Positions 7,195-14,842 of a DNA stretch of 15,833 nucleotides are shown one piece after another. Source of the DNA: a bacterium. Its GTDB lineage: Bacteria > Desulfobacterota > Anaeroferrophillalia > Anaeroferrophillales > Tharpellaceae. Each line of letters starts with the position of its first letter. Position 1 is the stretch's first letter. The stretch is taken from positions 1-15,833 of the forward strand of contig JAOZKP010000034.1 of the NCBI GenBank assembly GCA_029935295.1, given 5' to 3'. The translations under genes and the position numbers were made by a program. A model generated the notes under the pieces. It saw only the letters and a list, made by a program, of their open reading frames with translations, made no database searches and was not told the origin of the DNA.

Positions 7195-7965
7195 ATGGTT
7201 GCAGAAAATAAACAACTTGGTCGTTTTTACGGCATTGGTACCGGGCCTGGCGATCCCGGTTTGTTGACGTTAAAGGCGGCTGACAGGTTACGGCAGGTTG
7301 AAGTGATTTTTGCGGCGGCAGCTCGGAAAAAGAAGAGTTTTGCCGGTGGGGTGATTGATGCTTTGGGTGACTGCTCGGCGCAGCGGGTAAGTTTGCCTTT
7401 TACAATGGCGCAAAAGATGGCCGATCGCGAGCAGCAGTGGATCAGTAATGCCAAAATTATTATTGGGAAGTTGAAAAAAGGTCATGATTGTGCTTTTGCA
7501 ACTATTGGCGACCCTCTGCTTTATAGCACCTACACTTATTTGTTGCGTGAAATTATCACCCTTTTGCCGGAAGTAAAAGTTGAGACAATTCCCGGCATTA
7601 TGGCCTTTCAAGATCTCGCTAGCCGTTTTAATTTACCCACAGTTGAAGACCGTGAAAGCCTGCTGATTATCCCAGCCTGGGGCCGGGACGAGAATTTTTC
7701 TGCCAAACTTAAACTGGCCGATACTGTAGTTTTGATGAAAACTTCCGCCTCCCGGCCGGAATTGATGGACGAACTTGATAAAGCCGGTTTTGCCGGTGAG
7801 TTTCTTTATGGGGCACAACTTGGTCAGGAACGGGAGGAGCTTTGTCGCGGAGTTGCAGCTATCGAAGAGGTTCCGGATGAATATCTTTCATTGATAATTG
7901 CTAAACGTCGTCCTGAACGCCAGCCTACTAATGTTGCAAAAAACGAGGGTCTCGAAGATGAATAA
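7195..7965 (+). CDS. cbiL: Cobalt-precorrin-2 C20-methyltransferase CbiL
   Basis: This enzyme transfers a methyl group from S-adenosylmethionine to C20 of cobalt-precorrin-2 (cobalt-sirohydrochlorin), the first ring methylation specific to B12. The 256 residues have the corrin methyltransferase fold: the glycine-rich motif GIGTGPGDPGLLTLKA near 13-28, ATIGDPLLYSTYTYLLRE in the middle, and ETIPGIMAFQDLASRFNLP for the SAM site. The STYTYL form after GDPLLY and the LPTVEDRESLLIIPA segment favour CbiL/CobI over the other methylases in the window. A GGGAAGAG element lies about 10 bases before the ATG. It opens the biosynthetic block and overlaps cbiC by 8 bases. Confidence 0.93.
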   Translation: MVAENKQLGRFYGIGTGPGDPGLLTLKAADRLRQVEVIFAAAARKKKSFAGGVIDALGDCSAQRVSLPFTMAQKMADREQQWISNAKIIIGKLKKGHDCAFATIGDPLLYSTYTYLLREIITLLPEVKVETIPGIMAFQDLASRFNLPTVEDRESLLIIPAWGRDENFSAKLKLADTVVLMKTSASRPELMDELDKAGFAGEFLYGAQLGQEREELCRGVAAIEEVPDEYLSLIIAKRRPERQPTNVAKNEGLEDE

Positions 7966-8635
7966 AAAATTAGACGATCTTTTAACAGATATCGAATGGC
8001 AGATGTCGGGAATTGAGATCGAGAATGAGAGTTTTCACCGGATTGAAGATGGACTTAAAGATTTTCAGAAAAAAGTTGGTCCGGCTATCTATCGTATTGG
8101 TCGGCGCCTGGTTCATACGACCGCCGATTTCACGATTGTCAATAATCTTTGCGTAAATTATGATCCGGTTGCCGCAGGGCTTAATGCCTTGCGGGACAAA
8201 GCATCGATCTATTGCGACTCATCGATGATTAGAAGCGGGATCTCTCTGGCTCGGCTTAAAATGGTAAACAGCGCGTATCGGCCGGAGGATATTCATTGTC
8301 TGGTTGCCGATCCGCAAGTTGTTAAAGAGGCCGGTGAGCGGGGTCAAGCCCGGTCATTGGTGGCGGTTGAAAAAGCGAAAAAAATTATTGATGGCGGCAT
8401 TGTCCTGATCGGTAACGCACCTTTGGCGTTAGCCGGTATAATTCGTCTGCTGGTCGAAGAGAATGTCAGACCTCGGCTGATTATCGGGATGCCAGTCGGC
8501 TTTGTCCATGTCATCGAATCAAAGGAGCTGGTCATGGCGACTGAAATTCCCCAGGTTGTCATCAAGGGTCGACGCGGCGGCAGCTCTCTGGCAGTGGCCA
8601 CGCTTCACGCGATTATTGAATCATTAGTCTGCTAG
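7958..8635 (+). CDS. cbiC: Cobalt-precorrin-8 methylmutase CbiC
   Basis: This enzyme moves the methyl group from C11 to C12 and yields cobyrinate, the last step of corrin-ring formation. ATG 7958, with GAGGG 8 bases upstream inside cbiL, gives 225 residues; the longer frame opening at 7898 has no such support. The family hallmark RRLVHTTADFTIVNNL contains His53, matching the catalytic His of CobH/CbiC. CDSSMIRSGI, VLIGNAPLAL and IGMPVGFVHVIESKE follow in the usual order, and GRRGGSSLAVATLHAI ends the protein. The first 25 or so residues before ESFHRIE are a modest extension compared with the typical 210-residue enzyme. The stop directly abuts the cbiD start. Confidence 0.95.
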   Translation: MNKKLDDLLTDIEWQMSGIEIENESFHRIEDGLKDFQKKVGPAIYRIGRRLVHTTADFTIVNNLCVNYDPVAAGLNALRDKASIYCDSSMIRSGISLARLKMVNSAYRPEDIHCLVADPQVVKEAGERGQARSLVAVEKAKKIIDGGIVLIGNAPLALAGIIRLLVEENVRPRLIIGMPVGFVHVIESKELVMATEIPQVVIKGRRGGSSLAVATLHAIIESLVC

Positions 8636-9757
8636 ATGACAAGAAAAGTAAAAAATGATTTAAAGCGCGGTTTTTCAAGCGGTGCTTGTGTGGCTGCGGC
8701 AGCTGTTGGGGCTTGGTTGAGATTAAATAGAAAAGAGCCCGGAGATGCTGTAGAAACCATATTTCCTGATGGTTCGCGCAATCTTTTTAAACTCTTTGAG
8801 TCTTGTTATGATCAGGGTTTCGGGGTCGCCGTGGTGCGCAAAGATGCGGGTGATGACCCTGATATTACTGACCAGGCCCTGTTTAAAGTAAGGATGTGTG
8901 AAACCAGGGCACTTCCTCAAAGTTGCGATTACGAACTTGATTGTGATAAGGCCCGAATAATTTTGAACGGGGGGCTAGGAGTTGGTTTGGCAACCAGACC
9001 GGGACTCGATGCAGAACCTGGTAAATGGGCGGTTAACCCCGTTCCTCGACAGATGATAATTGATAATCTCAAAGCTGCGGGTTGTGGTCTTGAATCTCGA
9101 ACCTACCGTTTGACGATTGAGATTCAGGATGGCGAGCGTCTCGCTCAAAAAACTTTAAATCCGCTGCTCGGCGTAGTTGGCGGTCTTTCGATTCTCGGCA
9201 CCTCGGGATATGTTGAGCCTTATTCGAATAGTGCTTATATAAAAACCATCAGAATCTTGTTGTCCGGCACACAAAGGGCCGGTTGCCGGGTTGCGGCTCT
9301 CTGCACCGGCGGGCGTACGGCCAAAGCTCTGGGTCGTGATTTTCCCAAGATGCCGGAATTTGCGATTATCAGAATTGCTGATTTTATTGCTGATTCATTG
9401 AAAATTGCCGAAGAGATCGGTTTTGAGAGGGTGATTATTGCCTGTATGGCGGGAAAACTCTATAAATACAGTGCCGGATTAGAGTACACTCACGCCCATA
9501 CCGTACGTTACGGTTGTCAAGACCTGGCGACAATTGCCGGAAATTTAGGCATTGATGATGAGATTGTCAGCTGCTGCCGGCAAAGTGCCAGTGTCCGCGA
9601 AGCCTTCTCTTATCTTGCTGCTAAAGAGGTAATTTTAATGCAGGATTATCTGGGGCGCAAGGCGTTTGAAGAGCTTCAAAAGTGGGCCGGTAAGCTTACA
9701 TTGGAACTTCGCCTTTACGATCCTCAAGGAAATTTTTTACAGAGTTGGGAAAAGTGA
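8636..9757 (+). CDS. cbiD: Cobalt-precorrin-5B C1-methyltransferase CbiD
   Basis: This is the SAM-dependent methylase of C1 specific to the anaerobic pathway; it replaces CobF, which belongs to the aerobic one. The 373 residues match the family. Hallmarks are the N-terminal RGFSSGACVAAAAVGA, where RTGYTTGTCAAAA is usual, GVGLATRPGLDAEPGKWAVNPVPR, LGTSGYVEPYS, and GKLYKYSAGLEYTHAHT. The last replaces the usual asparagine of the NTH motif with tyrosine. The ATG comes immediately after the cbiC stop with no clear Shine-Dalgarno site, so coupled translation is inferred. The stop overlaps the sirC start by one base (TGATG). The C-terminal 60 residues are less conserved. Confidence 0.93.
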   Translation: MTRKVKNDLKRGFSSGACVAAAAVGAWLRLNRKEPGDAVETIFPDGSRNLFKLFESCYDQGFGVAVVRKDAGDDPDITDQALFKVRMCETRALPQSCDYELDCDKARIILNGGLGVGLATRPGLDAEPGKWAVNPVPRQMIIDNLKAAGCGLESRTYRLTIEIQDGERLAQKTLNPLLGVVGGLSILGTSGYVEPYSNSAYIKTIRILLSGTQRAGCRVAALCTGGRTAKALGRDFPKMPEFAIIRIADFIADSLKIAEEIGFERVIIACMAGKLYKYSAGLEYTHAHTVRYGCQDLATIAGNLGIDDEIVSCCRQSASVREAFSYLAAKEVILMQDYLGRKAFEELQKWAGKLTLELRLYDPQGNFLQSWEK

Positions 9758-10230
9758 TGAGACAAAAGAGACCATATTATCCGATCTTCATTGCCCTTGA
9801 ACAACGTTCCTGTCTTGTTGTTGGCGGGGGGGCGGTGGCTTGGCGCAAAATTGAGGGTCTGCTTGAGTGCGGGGCCCAGGTAACGGTTGTGGCTTTAGAT
9901 TTGGTGGCGGAAATTAAACAGGCCGCGACAGAAGGCCTTATTACCGTCAATCGTCGATCCTTTAGCGAAACCGATCTTGAAAATGTCTTTCTCGTTTATG
10001 CCGCAACTGATAATGCAGACGTTAATGCCGAGATTCTGACGCTGTCTCAAAAAAAGGGTATTTTGGTCGCAGCAGTTGACAAAAACTGGGTGGCTGGAGA
10101 TTTTATCACTCCGGCCCGGTTTACTAATAAAGGGGTCTCGGTTGCGGTTTCAAGTGATGGTGAGAGTTGCAGTCGTTCCCGTGACGTGAAAAACGAGCTT
10201 CAGCGTTTTCTAGAGGATAACAAATTATGA
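9757..10230 (+). CDS. sirC: Short precorrin-2 dehydrogenase (SirC/CysG-N type)
   Basis: This NAD-dependent enzyme oxidises precorrin-2 to sirohydrochlorin before cobalt insertion. ATG 9757, overlapping the cbiD stop and preceded by GGGA about 6 bases upstream, gives 157 residues. YYPIFIALEQRSCLVVGGGA opens a Rossmann fold, with GGGAVA at 23-28. YAATDNADVN and AAVDKNWVAGDFITPA follow; Asp108 lines up with the catalytic Asp of the CysG and Met8 dehydrogenase domain. SVAVSSDGESCSRSRD replaces the common SSGGxSPxLAR segment and lacks its proline. The family is usually about 200 residues, with a C-terminal helical dimerisation domain; here the protein ends right after KNELQRFLEDNKL, so that domain is missing. 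It overlaps the next gene by 4 bases. A 7-G run at 9826-9832 encodes part of the dinucleotide loop. Confidence 0.85.
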   Translation: MRQKRPYYPIFIALEQRSCLVVGGGAVAWRKIEGLLECGAQVTVVALDLVAEIKQAATEGLITVNRRSFSETDLENVFLVYAATDNADVNAEILTLSQKKGILVAAVDKNWVAGDFITPARFTNKGVSVAVSSDGESCSRSRDVKNELQRFLEDNKL

Positions 10231-11624
10231 CAACAAATAAAAAGAGAGTTATCCGGCTGGCTTTGCTCGGATTCGAGCCCGGCTCAGTTGTGATCAGTGA
10301 TATTTTACAAAGTTTTCTGCATCTCGGAGTTAACTTAGTTGCTGAAGTCGTTCCAGGCAATGCTGAGAACCCATTTGTTTGGCTTGATAGTGAAGATAAA
10401 TTTGATGGGCTTTTGCTGCCGTTGGCGCAAGGGCTTGAAAATTTGCCGGCAGATATTGAATGGTTTGTTCCGCGTCAGCGTCAGGGTGAAGCCTTGCTTC
10501 CGGCAAGAGACAATATGCCCGCCCTCTTTTTCAAGAAAGATCATCAACCTCTTTTGGTTCTGCGCTCTTTCTTTGTTTCCAGCGTTGCCTTTGTCGGTGG
10601 CGGCCCCGGCGACCCTGGTCTCTGTACGGTAGCCGGGCAGGAGGCTTTACGTCATTGTGAGGTCTGTCTTTATGATGCTTTAGTCGCCGACTCTCTGCTG
10701 GCCGAAATTCCGGCGACGGCAAAAGCTGTTTATGTCGGGAAACGTTGTGGGCATCACAGCTGCGATCAACCAAATATTTGTCAATGGTTGGCTGATTACG
10801 CCCGCCAAGGCCTGCGCGTGGTTCGCCTGAAAGGTGGAGACCCGGGAATTTTCGGACGTCTGGCTGAAGAGGTTGAAACTTTTGACCGCTACTCTTTGCC
10901 TTATCGGGTCGTAGCCGGGGTCAGTAGTTTGTTGGCGGCGACTACGGGAACTGGAATGTTTCTTACGCGGCGGCATATTTCTCGCGGTTTTACCGTGTTG
11001 ACCCCTCGCCATGCTCAAGGAGGCAAAGAGCCTGATCCGGTTTATGGCCCTTATCTGAAACGACCGCCGCGGCCGGTGGTTTTCTTTATGGCTATGGCCC
11101 GCATCGGTGAGTTGGTAGAAAACCTTAAAAAAAGGGGGCGTTTAGCGACTGAATCGGCAGCTGTAGTTTGGGGCGCAAGTACCCCTTTAGAGAAGGTGGT
11201 TCGCGGCACGTTGGAAAATATCGAAGATTTGATCAAAAACCATGACCGTGAACTGCCCGGACTTTTTATGGTTGGTGAGACTACACAATTTGCTTTGGTT
11301 AAAAAGTGGAGTGCTCTGTTAGATGAACGAATTCTTCTCCTGTGTCAGCCATATTTGCGGTCAGATCTTGAAGCTGAGATTTTAGCTTATGGTGGTCGGC
11401 CGGTGGCGGCACCGCCAATACTGAAACTTGAAGGCGTCGAGGTGACTAAACCCAATTTTGATACCGTGCTGATCACCGATGAAAAGATTGCCGCTAATTT
11501 TATCTCTTGTTGGGGTGCATTTGATCAAGATTCAACTATACAAGGTCAAGATGGAAGAGCGATGATTCACAAATTGGCCCAAGAGCGGGTAAGTGAAAGA
11601 GTTGAAATAGGTAACGGGTTTTAA
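10227..11624 (+). CDS. cobA: Uroporphyrinogen-III C-methyltransferase (CobA) with HemC-like and HemD-like end segments
   Basis: The central domain (about 120-355) is a SAM-dependent methylase that converts uroporphyrinogen III to precorrin-2. It shows VAFVGGGPGDPGLCTVAGQE, LYDALV, VYVGKRCGHHS, VVRLKGGDPGIFGRLAEE, and VVAGVSSLLAATTG. The LTRRHISRGFTVLTPRH stretch (TPRH at 259-262) differs from the usual PLTHRDxxxxxxxxTGH. The protein is 465 residues, against about 250 for CobA alone. Residues 1-118 resemble a shortened HemC domain 1: IRLALLG, then FDGLLLPLAQGLENLP (from 59) where VHSLKDLPTELP is usual, then RQRQGEALLP (83-92) where REDPRDALV is usual, with the catalytic Asp position lost. Residues 366-430 resemble the start of HemD, with RILLLCQPYLRSDLEAEILA and a FDTVLITDEKIAANF strand-helix, but most of HemD is absent. 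GAGGA lies 9 bases before the ATG. The CobA call is firm; the end segments are by-eye matches. Confidence 0.88.
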   Translation: MTTNKKRVIRLALLGFEPGSVVISDILQSFLHLGVNLVAEVVPGNAENPFVWLDSEDKFDGLLLPLAQGLENLPADIEWFVPRQRQGEALLPARDNMPALFFKKDHQPLLVLRSFFVSSVAFVGGGPGDPGLCTVAGQEALRHCEVCLYDALVADSLLAEIPATAKAVYVGKRCGHHSCDQPNICQWLADYARQGLRVVRLKGGDPGIFGRLAEEVETFDRYSLPYRVVAGVSSLLAATTGTGMFLTRRHISRGFTVLTPRHAQGGKEPDPVYGPYLKRPPRPVVFFMAMARIGELVENLKKRGRLATESAAVVWGASTPLEKVVRGTLENIEDLIKNHDRELPGLFMVGETTQFALVKKWSALLDERILLLCQPYLRSDLEAEILAYGGRPVAAPPILKLEGVEVTKPNFDTVLITDEKIAANFISCWGAFDQDSTIQGQDGRAMIHKLAQERVSERVEIGNGF

Positions 11625-11628
11625 ACTT

Positions 11629-12888
11629 ATGAGTCTTACGATTATCGGTTGCGGTCTTTGTCGAAATGATTTGACTGTGACCATGGTGAAACGAATTTCC
11701 GAGGCCAGGATCTTGGCCGGTGGTCAGCGGTTGCTCGACTGGTTTCCCGATCATCAAGGCGAAAAAGTAGCTTTAGGCGCTCACGCCCGCCAACAGGCAG
11801 TAAAATTATTGCTGCTCGCCAAAGAGTCTGAAATCGTCGTTTTAGCTTCCGGAGATCCTCTCTTTTTTGGAATTGCGGCTACTTTTCTTTCCTTATTGGA
11901 TGAGGGAACTGAAAAAGGCTTGTCCCAGGTGCCGGATAGAATTAATAGGGTGGGAGAAATTGAGATAATTCCTAATATCTCTGCTCTTCAGGGAGCTTGT
12001 GCACGTCTTGGACAGGCCTGGAGTGAGCTCAATTTTTTCAATCTTCACGGCCGGGTTACGACGATTGACTGGCGTCGGATCTTGCGCTCTAATGGGGCCT
12101 TGCTTCTGGCCGGGCCGGGTGATAAGCGACCCCAGTTTTTAGCCGCAGCCCTAATCAATTTTTTCCCTTTGGCAAAATCGCGGCCGGCCGTGGTCTTTTG
12201 CGACTTAGGCCAAGACCAGGAGAAGGTTTTCAATGGTACCCTGGCCCAGGTTGCAGATCAGGAGTTTTCACCACTTTCATTACTCTTTATCGACCCGGCT
12301 GAAGGTGTCGAAAAAATCCCACCCTTGGCTTTGGGATTGCCCCCAACAGAGTATGAGCATGAAGCCGGCCTGATCACCAAAGCAGAGGTTCGAGCGGTTA
12401 TTCTGGCTAAACTTCGTTTGGTGCCCGGAATTATGTGGGATCTGGGAGCAGGCAGTGGTTCGGTCGCGATTGAAGCGGCTACTCTCAATCACGGTTTAAA
12501 GGTTTGGGCCGTCGAGAAGGAACCGGATCGGATTAAACGCATTGAAAATAACGCTCGCAAACATGGTTGTCTTGATGATCTTAAAATTATCTCCGGCAAG
12601 AGCCTTGACGTTCTCGAAAACTTGCCCGATCCCGATCGTATCTTTATCGGTGGCGGCGGTCAAGAGATTGGCGAGATTACAACAAAAGCCTTTTTCCGAT
12701 TATCATCCGCTGGTTTTCTTGTGGCGACGGCTGTCACCCTGGAAAGTCGGGCTATGTTAAGCAGCGTTTTGATTGATGAATGCCTTGAAGTTGTCGAAAT
12801 AAACATCGCCCGCAGTCAACCGCTTGGAAATATGCGACTGCTTAAAAGTGAAAACCCAATTGCAATCTATGTTTTTCAGAAAAAATAG
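11629..12888 (+). CDS. cbiET: Fused cobalt-precorrin-7 C5-methyltransferase and C15-methyltransferase/decarboxylase CbiET
   Basis: The two halves are CbiE (about 1-210), which methylates C5, and CbiT (about 235-419), which methylates C15 and decarboxylates the C12 acetate; the fused form matches CobL. The CbiE half has LTIIGCGLCRNDLTV, VVLASGDPLFFGIAATFL, IIPNISALQGACARLGQAWS and FNLHGR. The CbiT half opens with GLITKAEVRAVILAKLRL and carries the class I SAM motif DLGAGSGSVAIEA (DLGAGSGS at 271-278). RIFIGGGG, the VATAVTLES strand and LGNMRLLKSENPIAIYVF near the end complete the fold. The length of 419 residues is close to CobL (about 400). It starts 4 bases after the cobA stop with only a weak Shine-Dalgarno site and is followed 12 bases later by cbiF. 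Confidence 0.95.
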   Translation: MSLTIIGCGLCRNDLTVTMVKRISEARILAGGQRLLDWFPDHQGEKVALGAHARQQAVKLLLLAKESEIVVLASGDPLFFGIAATFLSLLDEGTEKGLSQVPDRINRVGEIEIIPNISALQGACARLGQAWSELNFFNLHGRVTTIDWRRILRSNGALLLAGPGDKRPQFLAAALINFFPLAKSRPAVVFCDLGQDQEKVFNGTLAQVADQEFSPLSLLFIDPAEGVEKIPPLALGLPPTEYEHEAGLITKAEVRAVILAKLRLVPGIMWDLGAGSGSVAIEAATLNHGLKVWAVEKEPDRIKRIENNARKHGCLDDLKIISGKSLDVLENLPDPDRIFIGGGGQEIGEITTKAFFRLSSAGFLVATAVTLESRAMLSSVLIDECLEVVEINIARSQPLGNMRLLKSENPIAIYVFQKK

Positions 12889-12900
12889 GATTTAAATAAT

Positions 12901-13713
12901 ATGGCATCAAATAATGAATCTAATACCTCTCTTTACAAACCCAATACTGTTATCATCGCCGGGGCTGGCCCCGGAGCTGTAGATTTGATGACCATGCGTT
13001 GTCATCAAGCCGTGACTGAGGCTGAAATTATTGTCTTTGCGGGCTCTCTGGTCAATCCTGAAGTTCTTAAATTTGCTACGCCGGAGTGTGAAATCCATGA
13101 CAGCGCTGCCATGACGCTTGATCAAATGGTGGCCGTGATGATTGCCGGAATCCAGACCGGAAAGCGGGTTTTACGCTTGCATACCGGTGATCCGGCGATG
13201 TATGGCGCGATCAGCGAGCAGATTAACGCCCTGGCTGAAGCCGGGATCAGAGTAGAAATTATTCCCGGTGTCAGTTCGGTTTTTGCGGCGGCGGCCTGTG
13301 TTAAAGCTGAACTCACGCTGCCGGAAGTAACTCAGACGGTTATTTTAAGTCGCCGGGCCGGGCGGACGCCGGTTCCCAAACGGGAATCGATTCCCGAACT
13401 CGCCCGCCATCAAGCAACGATGGCTCTTTTTTTAAGTGTGGCCGCGATTTCTGATCTGGTAGCTGAACTTTTAGAGGGCGGCTATGCCCCAACCACACAG
13501 GTTGCGGTCGTCTACCGGGCAACCTGGCCGGATGAAAAAGTTGTGCTTGGAAATCTTGCGGATATTGCTAAAAGAATTGAAAAAGCTAAAATCGGTCGCC
13601 AGGCGATGATTCTGGTAGGTGATGCGTTAAGCCGTAAAGGTGCCCTTTCCCGGCTTTACGCCAATGAATTTGCTCATGGTTATCGAGAGGCAAACATTAA
13701 AGACAATGATTGA
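12901..13713 (+). CDS. cbiF: Cobalt-precorrin-4 C11-methyltransferase CbiF
   Basis: This enzyme methylates C11 of the ring-contracted intermediate. It has 270 residues; the core starts at about 16 with TVIIAGAGPGAVDLMTMRC. FAGSLVNPEVL, IHDSAAMTLDQ, RLHTGDPAMYGAISEQ (His94 to Pro98 marks the loop) and EIIPGVSSVFAAAACVKAEL are all characteristic of CbiF/CobM, as is LSRRAGRTPVP. AGGA lies about 10 bases before the ATG. The 15-residue N-terminal extension is polar and unremarkable. The last 8 bases overlap the cbiG start. Family assignment among the paralogous methylases in this window is clear from the TGDPAMYGA and RRAGRTPVP signatures. Confidence 0.95.
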   Translation: MASNNESNTSLYKPNTVIIAGAGPGAVDLMTMRCHQAVTEAEIIVFAGSLVNPEVLKFATPECEIHDSAAMTLDQMVAVMIAGIQTGKRVLRLHTGDPAMYGAISEQINALAEAGIRVEIIPGVSSVFAAAACVKAELTLPEVTQTVILSRRAGRTPVPKRESIPELARHQATMALFLSVAAISDLVAELLEGGYAPTTQVAVVYRATWPDEKVVLGNLADIAKRIEKAKIGRQAMILVGDALSRKGALSRLYANEFAHGYREANIKDND

Positions 13714-14842
13714 TAACACTTATTTTGATAACTCCTCTTTTGCCGGGTCGTTGGCGCTCTATGCCCTGACCGCTCCTGCGACTGAATTGGCTTTGAACTT
13801 TCTTGAAATTGAGGGGAAAGCGCAAGCTTTTATTCTTGAATCAGCCCTGTGCGGCCAGTCACTGCCTGAAACCATTAAAAAACAGGTAACAGTTTTCTCT
13901 AAAGGTAGATTTAATGAGATTGTCAATAACAACTGGCAAAACTTTGAAGGCCATCTTTTTATTATGGCGACCGGGATTGTGGTTCGCCAGATTGCCCCTC
14001 TGTTAGAGGGTAAGATCAAGGATCCGGCGGTTGTCGTTTGTGACGAAAAAGGTGAGTTTGCAATCTCTCTTTTGAGCGGCCATATCGGCGGCGCCAACCG
14101 TCTGGCTCGTAAAACTGCAGCCATTTTCAATGGTAAAGCGGTGATCACCACGGCTACCGATGTTCAGGGTCTTGCAGCGATTGACGAGATTGCCGCCCGT
14201 AAAGGTCTTAAAATTGTTAATCCCGAAGCTATCAAAGAGATTAACGGCCTCCTGCTGGCTCGAAAAAAGATCGCTATTATCGGTCACAGTTTCTGGAGCA
14301 ACATTATTTGTTCCCATTTCGATGGTCGGGTGATCTCTTGGTCATCGTTATCTATTGCGGCTCAAGCACTAAGTCAGGCTGAGGTTTCCGGGGTTGTCTT
14401 GATCGATAAAGATAGCTCTCCGGCCTCTGATCTGCCTGCCCTTTTTCTGCAAAGTTCAAAGGTTGTGGTCGGTATCGGTTGTCGTCAGCATACATCGCAA
14501 AGCGAGATTGAAGAAGCTGTAACCAGCGTACTTGCCGACCACGGTATTCTTTGGTCAAAAATTATTGAAATTGTCTCAATTGATCTTAAAAAAGATGAGA
14601 GAGGTCTGCTCGATTTCGCCACCGCAAAAAAACTGCCGATTCGTTTTTTTTCGGCTACTGAGCTTGAAAATATTAAAGTTCCTTCACCCTCGACCAAGGT
14701 TCAGACGGTTACCGGCTCTTCCTCCGTCAGTGAAGCCGCTGCAATTTTGGCCAGTCGGGGAGAGTTGTTAGTAAAAAAACATAAATTTAGCCGGGTAACC
14801 GTTGCTGTTGCCCGTTGGAAAAATGAGAAAAGGGTAAGATGA
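13706..14842 (+). CDS. cbiG: Cobalt-precorrin-5A hydrolase CbiG
   Basis: This enzyme opens the delta-lactone of cobalt-precorrin-5A and releases the two-carbon fragment as acetaldehyde, a step found only in the anaerobic pathway. ATG 13706, overlapping the cbiF stop by 8 bases, gives 378 residues; the frame opening at 13640 would need a long overlap. The N-terminal domain shows LALYALTAPATELAL and then LFIMATGIVVRQIAPLL, PAVVVCDEKGEFAISLLSGH and GGANRLARKTA. A more variable middle segment (about 170-250) follows. The C-terminal domain (about 252-370) begins VVVGIGCRQHTS, has a KKLPIRFFSATEL strand and ends SRVTVAVAR. All three regions are intact. The Shine-Dalgarno site is poor (GAGAGG lies about 15 bases upstream), so coupling to cbiF is likely. 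Confidence 0.94.
   Translation: MIDNTYFDNSSFAGSLALYALTAPATELALNFLEIEGKAQAFILESALCGQSLPETIKKQVTVFSKGRFNEIVNNNWQNFEGHLFIMATGIVVRQIAPLLEGKIKDPAVVVCDEKGEFAISLLSGHIGGANRLARKTAAIFNGKAVITTATDVQGLAAIDEIAARKGLKIVNPEAIKEINGLLLARKKIAIIGHSFWSNIICSHFDGRVISWSSLSIAAQALSQAEVSGVVLIDKDSSPASDLPALFLQSSKVVVGIGCRQHTSQSEIEEAVTSVLADHGILWSKIIEIVSIDLKKDERGLLDFATAKKLPIRFFSATELENIKVPSPSTKVQTVTGSSSVSEAAAILASRGELLVKKHKFSRVTVAVARWKNEKRVR

Noticed and set aside
7898..7957. N-terminal extension of CbiC by 20 residues from the upstream start
   Set aside because: It would overlap cbiL by 68 bases without a ribosome site, while ATG 7958 has GAGGG at good spacing.
10680..11018. Antisense open frame of 112 codons inside cobA
   Set aside because: Its translation has no recognisable motif and is rich in Arg, Ser and Gln, as expected opposite this coding strand; the sense frame has strong family motifs.
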